From: Gammaproteobacteria bacterium | GTDB taxonomy: Bacteria; Pseudomonadota; Gammaproteobacteria; JAPPPA01 | Direction of reading: 5' to 3' | Length of the DNA stretch: 7,066 bases | NCBI GenBank assembly: GCA_028817755.1 | Contig: JAPPPA010000170.1 | Coordinates: forward strand, 1,310-8,375 | Shown here: positions 1 to 6,115 of the stretch, one piece after another | How the letters are laid out: the number at the start of each line of letters is the position of its first letter | Position numbering within the stretch: position 1 is the first letter of the stretch | Translations under genes and position numbers: made by a program | The notes under the pieces: generated by a model | Told to the model about the DNA's origin: nothing | The model's database searches: none | The model's input: the letters and a program-made list of their open reading frames with translations, nothing else

Positions 1-535
1 TAGGGACGGTTTTTACCACCCAATCAACAATGCTGTCGGATGGGTTGAGCATGACAAATTTGGTTTTGGCTTCAGAACCGCCGCCTTTAGCCGCTACTTG
101 CACGTCTACGGTGTTACCCGGCACAACTTCCATGTGGATAACGGCTGGGGTGTTGTCTTTGGTGTTCTGACGCTTGCCTGCGGGATCTTTCAAGATAGAG
201 GCGCGTAGTACGTTGTCTGGGTGTGTGTAAGCGCGGCGTACGCCTTCGTTAATCATGTCGGCGACGGACATGTCGCTCTCAAACTGTACGTCCATACCAA
301 TCTTTATAAAGACGGTCACAATGCCGGTGTCTTGGCAGATCGGGCGGTGGCCTTCGGCACACATGCGCGAGTTAATCAGAATTTGCGCCATCGCGTCTTT
401 GGCGGCTTTGCTTTCTTCTTTTTGGTAAGCCTCGTGAACGGCGTCAATAAAGTCTTTCGGGTGGTAGTAGCTAATGAACTGCAGCGCGTCAGCAACGCTG
501 TCGATTAGGTCGGCTTTCTGAATGATAGTTGGCAT
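1..535 (-). CDS. Class I fumarate hydratase, N-terminal part (3' end outside window)
   Basis: This is the first 178 codons of an oxygen-sensitive, iron-sulfur fumarase, which interconverts fumarate and malate in the TCA cycle in the cytoplasm. It has no stop codon here because it runs off the left edge; full-length family members are about 500 residues. Reading from the ATG at 535-533 gives a start like MPTIIQKADLIDSVADALQF, close to the pseudomonad class I enzymes as I recall them. Visible family motifs are SRMCAEGHRPICQDTG (about residues 56-71), whose Cys67 is the expected first of three [4Fe-4S] cysteine ligands, INEGVRRAY (95-103), KDNTPAVIH (126-134) and AAKGGGSEAK (148-157). The other two cysteines should lie beyond the window. 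No clear Shine-Dalgarno precedes the ATG; the bases just upstream can form a small GCGAG/TTCGC-type fold. The gene is divergent from the DUF2288 gene. The family call is firm; the exact symbol (fumA or fumB type) is not. Confidence 0.95.
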   Translation of the reverse strand, partial: MPTIIQKADLIDSVADALQFISYYHPKDFIDAVHEAYQKEESKAAKDAMAQILINSRMCAEGHRPICQDTGIVTVFIKIGMDVQFESDMSVADMINEGVRRAYTHPDNVLRASILKDPAGKRQNTKDNTPAVIHMEVVPGNTVDVQVAAKGGGSEAKTKFVMLNPSDSIVDWVVKTVP

Positions 536-567
536 TAGCGAACTCGCTTTTGGCTGTGATAGGGTGC

Positions 568-586
568 GCCGCATTAGTTATGCGGC
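568..586. repeat. Inverted repeat in the fumarase/DUF2288 divergent intergenic region
   Basis: GCCGCAT (568-574) and ATGCGGC (580-586) are perfect 7-base arms around a 5-base spacer. The repeat lies 33 bases upstream of the fumarase ATG and 34 bases upstream of the DUF2288 ATG, almost exactly midway. It has no following T-run on either strand, so a terminator is unlikely. A dyad operator for one or both divergent promoters, or a hairpin in the fumarase leader, are the reasonable readings. I could not assign -35/-10 boxes with confidence in this 85-base region. Confidence 0.45.
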
Positions 587-620
587 AGATGCTGCTTATT
601 TTACGTATTAGAGAACTTAG

Positions 621-932
621 ATGACAGATGAAGCCGACAAGCTTTTGTTAAAAGACAAATTAAATCTGGAAACCGCGCAGATTGAATGGAGCGCTTTAGC
701 CCGTGATTTTGCGGCTGGGCGAGTGATTAGCGTGCATAAAAGTTTGGACTTGGTGGATGTGGCTAAGGCCTTTGCGGAAGATGACTCTAAGGCCGTAAAA
801 ACGTGGATGGATTGCAACCAAGTGCACCCGGTAACCGACGAGCAAGCGCTGGCCTGGCATGAGGCTGATGCGGATGTTTGGGCGGTTGTGGTTCGTCCTT
901 GGGTATTAGTGCAACAGTCTCTTGTGAATTAG
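621..932 (+). CDS. DUF2288 family protein
   Basis: This is a 103-residue soluble, acidic protein of the conserved DUF2288 family, whose function is unknown. The family pattern is visible along the whole length: an N-terminal KLNLETAQIEWSAL stretch (13-26), the core SLDLVDVAKAFAEDD (41-55), VTDEQALAWHE (71-81) and the C-terminal WAVVVRPWVLVQ (87-98). The length matches the roughly 100-residue family size, so it looks complete. There is no signal peptide or membrane segment. The ATG at 621 has a weak purine-rich AGAGAA stretch just upstream. It is divergent from fumarase and 112 bases upstream of the GGDEF-EAL gene on the same strand. It may be cotranscribed with that gene, but the gap is large enough for a separate promoter. 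Identification is from recall of the family, not from a search. Confidence 0.85.
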   Translation: MTDEADKLLLKDKLNLETAQIEWSALARDFAAGRVISVHKSLDLVDVAKAFAEDDSKAVKTWMDCNQVHPVTDEQALAWHEADADVWAVVVRPWVLVQQSLVN

Positions 933-964
933 TTATTAGGTCGGGTAGAGTGACAACTAGACAA

Positions 965-1007
965 TCGTTTATTTGCGTTTTATAGGGGGTAAAACCGATA
1001 TAAACGA
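965..1007 (+). repeat. Nested inverted repeat in the leader of the GGDEF-EAL gene
   Basis: Outer arms TCGTTTAT (965-972) and ATAAACGA (1000-1007) enclose inner arms GTTTTA (977-982) and TAAAAC (990-995). The two tiers are separated by matching 4-base internal gaps, and the 7-base centre is G-rich (TAGGGGG). The element ends 37 bases before the GTG start. No T-run follows, so it does not look like an intrinsic terminator for the DUF2288 gene. It could be an operator dyad or a structured 5' leader. The rest of the 112-base gap holds TATA-like stretches (for example TATAAA at 999-1004 and TATAAC at 1009-1014), but no well-spaced -35 box that I would defend. Confidence 0.45.
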
Positions 1008-1032
1008 CTATAACTACAAGAGGGAAGAGGCC

Positions 1033-1039
1033 GAGGGGT
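1033..1039 (+). promoter_or_regulatory. Ribosome binding site supporting the GTG start at 1045
   Basis: GAGGGGT ends five bases before the GTG codon at 1045. The codon immediately before that GTG is an in-frame TGA (1042-1044), so no start further upstream is possible in this frame. There is no methionine codon in the following membrane segment. The site therefore decides a non-ATG start for the GGDEF-EAL gene. Confidence 0.7.
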
Positions 1040-1044
1040 TTTGA

Positions 1045-3489
1045 GTGTCTAGTACTCGTACACGAGCTAGTCGCGTGATTAGTTTAAAAAAAGCGCTATT
1101 TGTGTGCTTTCTACTGGTGGCTTCGGTGCCAGTATTGCTGTTGACTGCATGGTTTCAACAGCAAGCGTTTGAGCAAGAGCGAGAACGCGTACATGAAAAT
1201 CATTTATTGGTAGCGAAGAATTTAACTAGCGCGTTAGATCGCTATGCTTTGGATATAAAGGCTGCTGCAACAACGGTTGCAGGCTTATTTGATGCCAATG
1301 CGGATTTGTCTCGCGTGGGGCCTTTACTTGAACGTTTAGAGTTCAACCATCTTTGTTTATTAAGCCCAGATGACGAGGTTTTAGCTGTTGCTAAGGGGCC
1401 GAATGGCCAAGCTGCACGCGCATGGCCTGATGGCTTCGAGGGGCTCCGTGACATTTCCAGTAATGAGCTTTCCTTTTTACCCATTCGAGTTGGCAGCGAC
1501 GGCCAACCGGGTATTTGGCTAACACGCCTTTATGACGATGGCCGTTTACTGATCGGCGTGATCAATACCGACTATTTTAAGGTAGTGCAAGCTGGCGTAG
1601 CGTTTGGTGAATTAGGCCATGCCGCGATTGTAGATCAGGCCGGCTCAGTCATTGCTCACCCTAAGAAAGCGTGGGTAGATGAAGCTAAGAGCATCGCTAA
1701 AGTGTCGCCTGTTCAGGCCATGATGCGGGGCGAAACCGGTGTTATTCAGTTTTATTCGCCAGCGGTGAAAGCCGACATGGTGGCGGGCTTCTCTGCCGTG
1801 CCATCTACGGGCTGGGGTGTCATGGTGCCGCAGCCGTTATCTGAGTTACAGGCCGCCGCGACCCGCAGCAGTTCGATCGCGATTGTCGTAGGTGGTATAG
1901 GAGTGGTCGGTGCGGCCATTTTGGCTTGGTTGCTATCAGGTTGGGTAACAGGCCCGATTAGCACCTTGGTGAATGCTGCTCAGCGTCTATCCAAAGGTAA
2001 GCGCCCCAATTTGGATGGCGCATCTCGTTATTTGCCGTTTGAATTTGGGCAGCTGAATCAAGCCTTCGAAAGTATGGCGAAACGTATCAGCCATACACAT
2101 GCTGAGTTGAAAACTCAGGCTGAGAAAGATGGTTTAACCGGCCTGACTAATCGGACCGAAATCCAGGGCATGTTGCACGCCGCTGTAAATGGTTTGAGCC
2201 CCAACGGCTCAAGTAAATGCGGATTGCTTTATGTGGATCTGGATCGCTTTAAGGTCATTAATGACAGCTTAGGTCACGCGTTTGGTGATGAGGTGCTACT
2301 CAATGTGGCGCAGCGACTAGAGCGAGTTGCTGGTGAAGCGATGGTGGCCCGCCTAGGTGGTGACGAATTCCTCATTGTTGAGCAAGGCTTTATTGATCGA
2401 CAAGTGTTGTTTGCCAAAGCGCAGGCTATTGTTGAGACGCTGCAGGAGCCATTCTGGGTAGGTGATCACAGTGTGCAAATTGATTGCGCGGTGGGTATTG
2501 CTGTAGCGCCCGACGACGCAACCAATGCCGAAGTTTGTTTGCGCCGTGCGGATGTGGCGATGTATCACGCTAAACGTGATCGAGAAGAGCGTATCTGCTT
2601 CTATGCGCCGTTTATGCAGGAAGAAGTTGATCGTCGCCAAGGTATTGAGCAGTCGCTGCGGCGCGCTCTTAAACATGGCGGCTTAGAGTTGGTATATCAG
2701 CCTCGTGTTGACCTTGAAACGGGCCATGCAACCACGGTAGAGGCTTTATTGCGCTGGCCGTCGTTCCAAGCATTACAGAACGCAACTATTCCAGAGGTTA
2801 TTCAGGTAGCTGAGCACACAGGCTTAATGAATGAGTTAGGCCGTTGGGTGCTGACCAAGGCGTTCCAAGACTTGCGTGATATTTTGAGCAGCGATGGCAC
2901 GCCGGTGACGGTATCGGTAAACCTTTCTGCAGCGCAGTTTTCTTCGCCACGTTTGGCCGACAACTTATTGGAAATTGTGTTGGAGAACGATTTCACCCCC
3001 GAGAGGCTGGAAGTCGAGATCACAGAAACCACGGCGATGGCGGATGTGGAACAGGCCTGCAATGTTTTAACGGATTTGGCGAAGTATGGCGTTTCGTCAT
3101 CGATTGATGACTTTGGTACGGGTTATTCGTCTCTCAGTTATTTAAAGCGTTTACCCGTTAGGTATTTGAAGATTGATCGTAGCTTTGTGCAGTTTGTAGA
3201 TAAGAATGCAGACGATCAGGCGATTGTGAGAATGATTTTGTCTCTAAGTGAGACCTTAGGCATCCCCGCTATCGCTGAAGGTGTAGAAACGAAAGCAGAG
3301 CTAGAGTTTCTAGCCAAAGAGGGCTGTAGTCAGGTTCAAGGTTATTGGTTCGCTAAACCAATGCCTGTTTTTGAATTATCCGCTTGGATGGACACCCGAG
3401 GGGAAACTCTGGGGGCAGGAGGTTTACGAGATGCTAGTTTCTTAGAGGAAACAACGGCATTAGCCTTAAACCTTGAAAACGTTAAATAA
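1045..3489 (+). CDS. Membrane dCache-HAMP-GGDEF-EAL protein (bifunctional c-di-GMP synthase/phosphodiesterase)
   Basis: This 814-residue inner-membrane protein is likely to make and/or degrade the second messenger c-di-GMP in response to an external signal. A first membrane helix (about 17-37) leads into a periplasmic region (about 38-274) that looks like a double Cache sensor, with stretches such as GHAAIVDQAGSVIAHP (191-206). A second helix (about 277-302) is followed by a HAMP segment (to about 350). The GGDEF domain (about 355-520) has the metal site VDLD (Asp398, Asp400), FKVIND (402-407), and an intact GGDEF motif at 438-442. The RxxD inhibitory site is replaced by AGEA (429-432). The EAL domain (about 530-785) keeps EALLR (566-570), Asn626, Glu658, DDFGTGYSS (688-696), Lys709, AEGVET (744-749) and Gln765, so phosphodiesterase activity is expected. 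The start is GTG. The usual FIPxAE segment reads VIQVAE (585-590). The net activity cannot be told from sequence. The gene ends at a strong terminator. Confidence 0.95.
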   Translation: MSSTRTRASRVISLKKALFVCFLLVASVPVLLLTAWFQQQAFEQERERVHENHLLVAKNLTSALDRYALDIKAAATTVAGLFDANADLSRVGPLLERLEFNHLCLLSPDDEVLAVAKGPNGQAARAWPDGFEGLRDISSNELSFLPIRVGSDGQPGIWLTRLYDDGRLLIGVINTDYFKVVQAGVAFGELGHAAIVDQAGSVIAHPKKAWVDEAKSIAKVSPVQAMMRGETGVIQFYSPAVKADMVAGFSAVPSTGWGVMVPQPLSELQAAATRSSSIAIVVGGIGVVGAAILAWLLSGWVTGPISTLVNAAQRLSKGKRPNLDGASRYLPFEFGQLNQAFESMAKRISHTHAELKTQAEKDGLTGLTNRTEIQGMLHAAVNGLSPNGSSKCGLLYVDLDRFKVINDSLGHAFGDEVLLNVAQRLERVAGEAMVARLGGDEFLIVEQGFIDRQVLFAKAQAIVETLQEPFWVGDHSVQIDCAVGIAVAPDDATNAEVCLRRADVAMYHAKRDREERICFYAPFMQEEVDRRQGIEQSLRRALKHGGLELVYQPRVDLETGHATTVEALLRWPSFQALQNATIPEVIQVAEHTGLMNELGRWVLTKAFQDLRDILSSDGTPVTVSVNLSAAQFSSPRLADNLLEIVLENDFTPERLEVEITETTAMADVEQACNVLTDLAKYGVSSSIDDFGTGYSSLSYLKRLPVRYLKIDRSFVQFVDKNADDQAIVRMILSLSETLGIPAIAEGVETKAELEFLAKEGCSQVQGYWFAKPMPVFELSAWMDTRGETLGAGGLRDASFLEETTALALNLENVK

Positions 3490-3515
3490 AAAAGGCGCCA
3501 TTAGGCGCCTTTTTT
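3488..3515. terminator. Bidirectional intrinsic terminator between convergent genes
   Basis: A perfect 12-base-pair hairpin consists of six A, GGCGCC (3494-3499), loop ATTA (3500-3503), GGCGCC (3504-3509) and six T. The A-run on one side and T-run on the other make it usable in both directions. The left arm overlaps the last two bases of the GGDEF-EAL stop codon, and the converging small gene stops 18 bases to the right. It should end transcription of both. Confidence 0.92.
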
Positions 3516-3532
3516 ATTTATGAATCTTTTGT

Positions 3533-3928
3533 TTAGAGTGCGCGGCTGAAGCAGTTTGGCTTGCTGCTGCGATCACACTGCTTGATGACTAGACCGGTAT
3601 GACCTTTATATGGGCCGCGTTCTGGGTTGTTAGCGTACCAAACAGTAGAAACACTATTGCGAGAAGTACTAACGCGAGCGAAGCCGTAGCTATTAAGGCT
3701 TTCTGCAGCCCAATCAAGCATAACTTTTTGGTCGTCTGATGCGATGCTGGCATTAACGCCGATGGCGCTAGCCACTGTTTCTGAACTGACTTGCTCGACT
3801 GGAGCTGATTTGAAGGGCAGTGCCTCGCTTACCTTGATCCAGTCACTGCCTGCGTAGCCGCTGAAGGTGGCCATGAATAGGCCGCTGACAATACCTGCTT
3901 TAACAATACCCGTGATTTTGCTAATCAT
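3533..3928 (-). CDS. Small exported protein of unknown function
   Basis: I do not recognise a family for this 131-residue protein. The N-terminus is a convincing Sec signal peptide: Lys4 and Lys10, a hydrophobic core from about 12 to 23, and a probable cleavage site near Ala26/Gly27 (SGYAGSDW). The mature part would be about 105 residues, with no further membrane segment. It carries a polar middle (VSSETVASAIGVNASIASDDQ lies around 47-67), a segment DWAAESLNSYGFARVSTSRNS (72-92), then TVWYANNPERGPYKGHTG (95-112) and two cysteines (118 and 126) that could form a disulfide in the periplasm. The ATG at 3928 follows a doubled CGGGGAA element, which supplies a Shine-Dalgarno. The gene stands alone between a terminator and a repeat-rich upstream region. 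Coding is supported by the signal peptide, the ribosome site and the flanking terminator; function is unknown. Confidence 0.75.
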   Translation of the reverse strand: MISKITGIVKAGIVSGLFMATFSGYAGSDWIKVSEALPFKSAPVEQVSSETVASAIGVNASIASDDQKVMLDWAAESLNSYGFARVSTSRNSVSTVWYANNPERGPYKGHTGLVIKQCDRSSKPNCFSRAL

Positions 3929-3978
3929 TTCCCCGTTCCCCGTAAAACGTGTTTTTTTGTTTTATGGGTTTAGGATGG

Positions 3979-4057
3979 TTTAGCGTTTGGGCTTTATCAA
4001 AATATATTGGCTGACCGGTTGTTTAGCGACGATAAATGGTCGCTAAATTAGCTAAAC
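3979..4057. repeat. Cluster of TTTAGCG repeats and overlapping dyads upstream of the small exported protein
   Basis: TTTAGCGAC (4022-4030) and GTCGCTAAA (4039-4047) form a perfect 9-base inverted repeat with an 8-base spacer. GTTTAGC (4021-4027) can alternatively pair with GCTAAAC (4051-4057), so two overlapping dyads share one arm. Another direct copy, TTTAGCG, lies at 3979-3985. On the minus strand a TATATT (-10-like) and a TTGATA (-35-like) lie between these copies, at about 4000-4006 and 3994-3999, though spacing to partner boxes is poor. The arrangement, 51-129 bases upstream of the exported-protein ATG, is typical of a multi-site operator; the regulator is unknown. Confidence 0.5.
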
Positions 4058-4079
4058 GGTCTTGGTGGTGGGGTATTTG

Positions 4080-4103
4080 GCGCCAACCCCAGTGGGTTGG
4101 CGC
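4080..4103 (-). terminator. Probable terminator hairpin beyond ybiT
   Basis: GCGCCAACCC (4080-4089) and GGGTTGGCGC (4094-4103) form a perfect 10-base-pair, GC-rich stem with a CAGT loop, 30 bases beyond the ybiT stop codon. On the minus strand, which matters for ybiT, only a poor U-tract follows (CAAATACC); the T-run GTTTT lies on the plus-strand side. Termination of ybiT is the likely job by position, but efficiency may be limited. Confidence 0.55.
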
Positions 4104-4132
4104 GTTTTGTGGCTGTTTTCTAGCGATTGCCG

Positions 4133-5725
4133 CTATAGACCTTGGCTGGCGAGATACTCTTCGTAATTACCGATGTACTCAACAATGCCTTCGCCGGGCT
4201 TAATCTCGAGGATTTTGGTGGCGAGGCCGGAGACGAACTCACGGTCATGGCTTACGAACAGCACAGTGCCTTCATATTGTTCTAAGGCGAGCTGTAGCGA
4301 TTCAATCGATTCCATATCCATGTGGTTGGTTGGCTCGTCCATCACCAATACATTTGGACGTTGTAACAACAGCTTGCCGTACAACATGCGGCCTTGCTCA
4401 CCACCAGATAACACGTTTACAGGCTTGTCGATGTCATTGCCGCTAAACAGTAAACGGCCTAGGGTGCCGCGAATAACTTGGTCATCATCGCCCGGCTGGC
4501 CTTGTTTGCCCATCCATTCCATAAGGGTGGTGGTGCCTTCAAACTCTTCGCTGTGGTCTTGTGCAAAATAGCCGACCTCAGCATTCTCGGCCCATTTGAC
4601 TGTGCCGGTATCAGCCTCTAGCTCGCCCACGAGGGTGCGAAGCAGGGTGGTTTTACCGGCGCCGTTGGGGCCGATTACCGCGATTTTCTCGCCAGCTTCT
4701 ACCCAGAGTTTAAAGTCTTCGAATAGCGGGCCTTCTTCAAAACCTTTGCTTACGCCTTCAACTTCAATGGCTTGGCGGTGAAGCTTCTTGTCTTGCTCGA
4801 AGCGAATGTATGGGTTGCGACGGCTAGACGGTTTCACATCTTCTACTTTCAGCTTGTCGATTTGCTTCAAGCGAGAAGTGGTTTGGCGAGAACGCGCCGC
4901 GTTAGCTTTAAAGCGTTCAACAAAGGCCTGTAGCTCGGCAATTTTCTCTTTGTTACGCGCGTTAGCAGCCGCTTGGCGCTCTTGCGCTTGTGCAGAGGCG
5001 AACATGAAGTCGTCGTAATTGCCGGGGTAGATACGCAGCTCGCCGTAATCAAGATCTGCCATATGCGTGCAAACGCTGTTTAGGAAGTGACGATCGTGCG
5101 AGATGATGATCATGGTGCTGTTGCGTTCGTTCAGCACGTTTTCTAGCCAGCGGATGGTGTTGATGTCCAAGTTGTTTGTTGGCTCATCAAGTAGCAGGAT
5201 ATCTGGCTCGCCAAATAACGCTTGTGCTAGCAATACACGTAGTTTGTAGCCGGGAGCAACTTCGCTCATAGGGCCGTCATGTTGCTCGATAGGAATGCCT
5301 ACGCCAAGCAATAACTCGCCAGCTTTAGATTCAGCGCTGTAGCCATCCATTTCCATGAACTTCATCTCAAGGTCAGCCACTTTCATGGCGTCGTCTTCAG
5401 ACATCTCTGGCAAAGCGTAAATACGGTCGCGCTCGGCTTTGATTTCCCAAAGCTCTGGGTGACCCATAATGACGGTGTTCACCACGCTGTATTCTTCGTA
5501 GGCGAACTGATCCTGTTTTAGTACGCCAAGGCGTTCCATTGGATCTTTGCTTACGTTGCCGTGGGTAGGCTCAAGGTCGCCCGCCAGAATTTTCATTAAG
5601 GTTGATTTACCACAACCATTGGCGCCGATTAGGCCGTAGCGGTTGCCTTCACCAAACTTAACAGAGACGTTCTCAAACAGCGGCTTGCCGGTGAACTGGA
5701 TAGACAGGTTATTTGCGATCAGCAT
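4133..5725 (-). CDS. ybiT: ABC-F family ATPase YbiT
   Basis: This is a soluble translation-associated ABC-F ATPase, 530 residues long as is E. coli YbiT and matching it along the length as I recall it. It has two nucleotide-binding domains and no membrane segment. NBD1 has Walker A GANGCGKST (34-42), a degenerate signature SEVAPGYKLR (154-163) and Walker B ILLLDEPTNNLD (176-187) with catalytic Glu181 and switch His210. An arm insertion covers roughly 88-135. The charged interdomain linker (about 240-315), rich in Ala, Lys, Arg and Gln, should reach towards the peptidyl-transferase centre or P-site tRNA. NBD2 has GPNGAGKTT (352-360), a canonical LSGGE (439-443) and VLVMDEPTNHMD (459-470) with Glu464 and His493. 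ABC-F factors bind the ribosomal E site and relieve stalls; YbiT's own targets are less well defined. It lies 12 bases downstream of ppnP with no Shine-Dalgarno in the gap, suggesting coupled translation. Confidence 0.97.
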   Translation of the reverse strand: MLIANNLSIQFTGKPLFENVSVKFGEGNRYGLIGANGCGKSTLMKILAGDLEPTHGNVSKDPMERLGVLKQDQFAYEEYSVVNTVIMGHPELWEIKAERDRIYALPEMSEDDAMKVADLEMKFMEMDGYSAESKAGELLLGVGIPIEQHDGPMSEVAPGYKLRVLLAQALFGEPDILLLDEPTNNLDINTIRWLENVLNERNSTMIIISHDRHFLNSVCTHMADLDYGELRIYPGNYDDFMFASAQAQERQAAANARNKEKIAELQAFVERFKANAARSRQTTSRLKQIDKLKVEDVKPSSRRNPYIRFEQDKKLHRQAIEVEGVSKGFEEGPLFEDFKLWVEAGEKIAVIGPNGAGKTTLLRTLVGELEADTGTVKWAENAEVGYFAQDHSEEFEGTTTLMEWMGKQGQPGDDDQVIRGTLGRLLFSGNDIDKPVNVLSGGEQGRMLYGKLLLQRPNVLVMDEPTNHMDMESIESLQLALEQYEGTVLFVSHDREFVSGLATKILEIKPGEGIVEYIGNYEEYLASQGL

Positions 5726-5737
5726 GGTGGGAGCAAT
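5726..5737 (-). promoter_or_regulatory. ppnP-ybiT gap lacking a Shine-Dalgarno
   Basis: The 12 bases between the ppnP stop and the ybiT ATG read ATTGCTCCCACC on the coding strand, pyrimidine-rich with no purine SD core. Any SD would have to lie inside the end of ppnP, and none is obvious there. Translational coupling to ppnP, or SD-independent initiation, is inferred. Confidence 0.4.
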
Positions 5738-6019
5738 CTATTCGTAGGTGCAGATGTAGGCGGTATCAACTTCGATTTTTAGGTCGAAAGATTGATTGGC
5801 TTCTACAGTGAAAGTTTCGAACGGTTCAAAACTTGCCCAGTCGTCTGCGCCGGGTAGTTTTACCGTCATCTTGCCGCTCACTACTGTGATGGTTTCGAAT
5901 TGGCTGGTGCCAAAGGTGTATTCGCCAGGTGCCATTACGCCAGCGGTGGTTGGCAATGTGCCGTTATGGAAGGCGATAGATTTCACCTTGCCGTCAAAGT
6001 ATTCGTTTACTTGAAGCAT
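5738..6019 (-). CDS. ppnP: Pyrimidine/purine nucleoside phosphorylase PpnP
   Basis: This 93-residue protein matches the YaiE/PpnP family (formerly DUF1255), small cupin-fold enzymes that split several nucleosides with phosphate into base and ribose-1-phosphate in the cytoplasm. E. coli PpnP is 94 residues. Family signatures visible are the start MLQVNEYFDGKVKSI (1-15), GVMAPGEYTFGTSQFETITVVSG (27-49) and a C-terminal FDLKIEVDTAYICTY (78-92). There is no signal peptide. A good ribosome site, GGAAG, lies at 6024-6028 on the minus strand, four bases before the ATG. It is the first gene of a tight pair with ybiT. The 96 bases separating it from the GST gene upstream may hold its own promoter; a GATAAT stretch on the minus strand near 6085-6091 is a candidate -10 without a convincing -35. 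Confidence 0.95.
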   Translation of the reverse strand: MLQVNEYFDGKVKSIAFHNGTLPTTAGVMAPGEYTFGTSQFETITVVSGKMTVKLPGADDWASFEPFETFTVEANQSFDLKIEVDTAYICTYE

Positions 6020-6067
6020 TGTTCTTCCGTTTGAAAGAGGCGCGCAATGAGAGCCGCAGCGCCTAGG

Positions 6068-6079
6068 CCTAAATTTAGG
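6068..6079. repeat. Perfect 12-base palindrome upstream of ppnP
   Basis: CCTAAATTTAGG is a perfect palindrome 49-60 bases upstream of the ppnP ATG. Flanking GCGCC (6059-6063) and GGCGC (6079-6083) add a partly overlapping second dyad. It sits just downstream of the candidate -10 (GATAAT) on the minus strand, where a repressor site would be expected, but a chance palindrome cannot be excluded. Confidence 0.35.
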
Positions 6080-6115
6080 GCGCGTATTATCCGGTTATTT
6101 GCCCGCGGTAGCTAG

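Noticed and set aside
221..508. Open frame on the plus strand opposite the fumarase gene
   Set aside because: The minus-strand translation across the same bases is an unmistakable class I fumarase with family motifs; the plus-strand frame has none.
965..1007. Possible c-di-GMP riboswitch ahead of the GGDEF-EAL gene
   Set aside because: Although the position is attractive, I cannot find the conserved GEMM-type core or its tetraloop receptor arrangement; only a simple nested hairpin is visible.
4173..5018. Several plus-strand open frames over ybiT
   Set aside because: They are antisense to a full-length YbiT with all Walker motifs and show no family features or ribosome sites.
5237..5266. Degenerate ABC signature (SEVAPG in place of LSGG) in YbiT NBD1 as a novel loss
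   Set aside because: E. coli YbiT, as I recall it, carries almost the same MSEVAPGWKLR, so this is a family trait.
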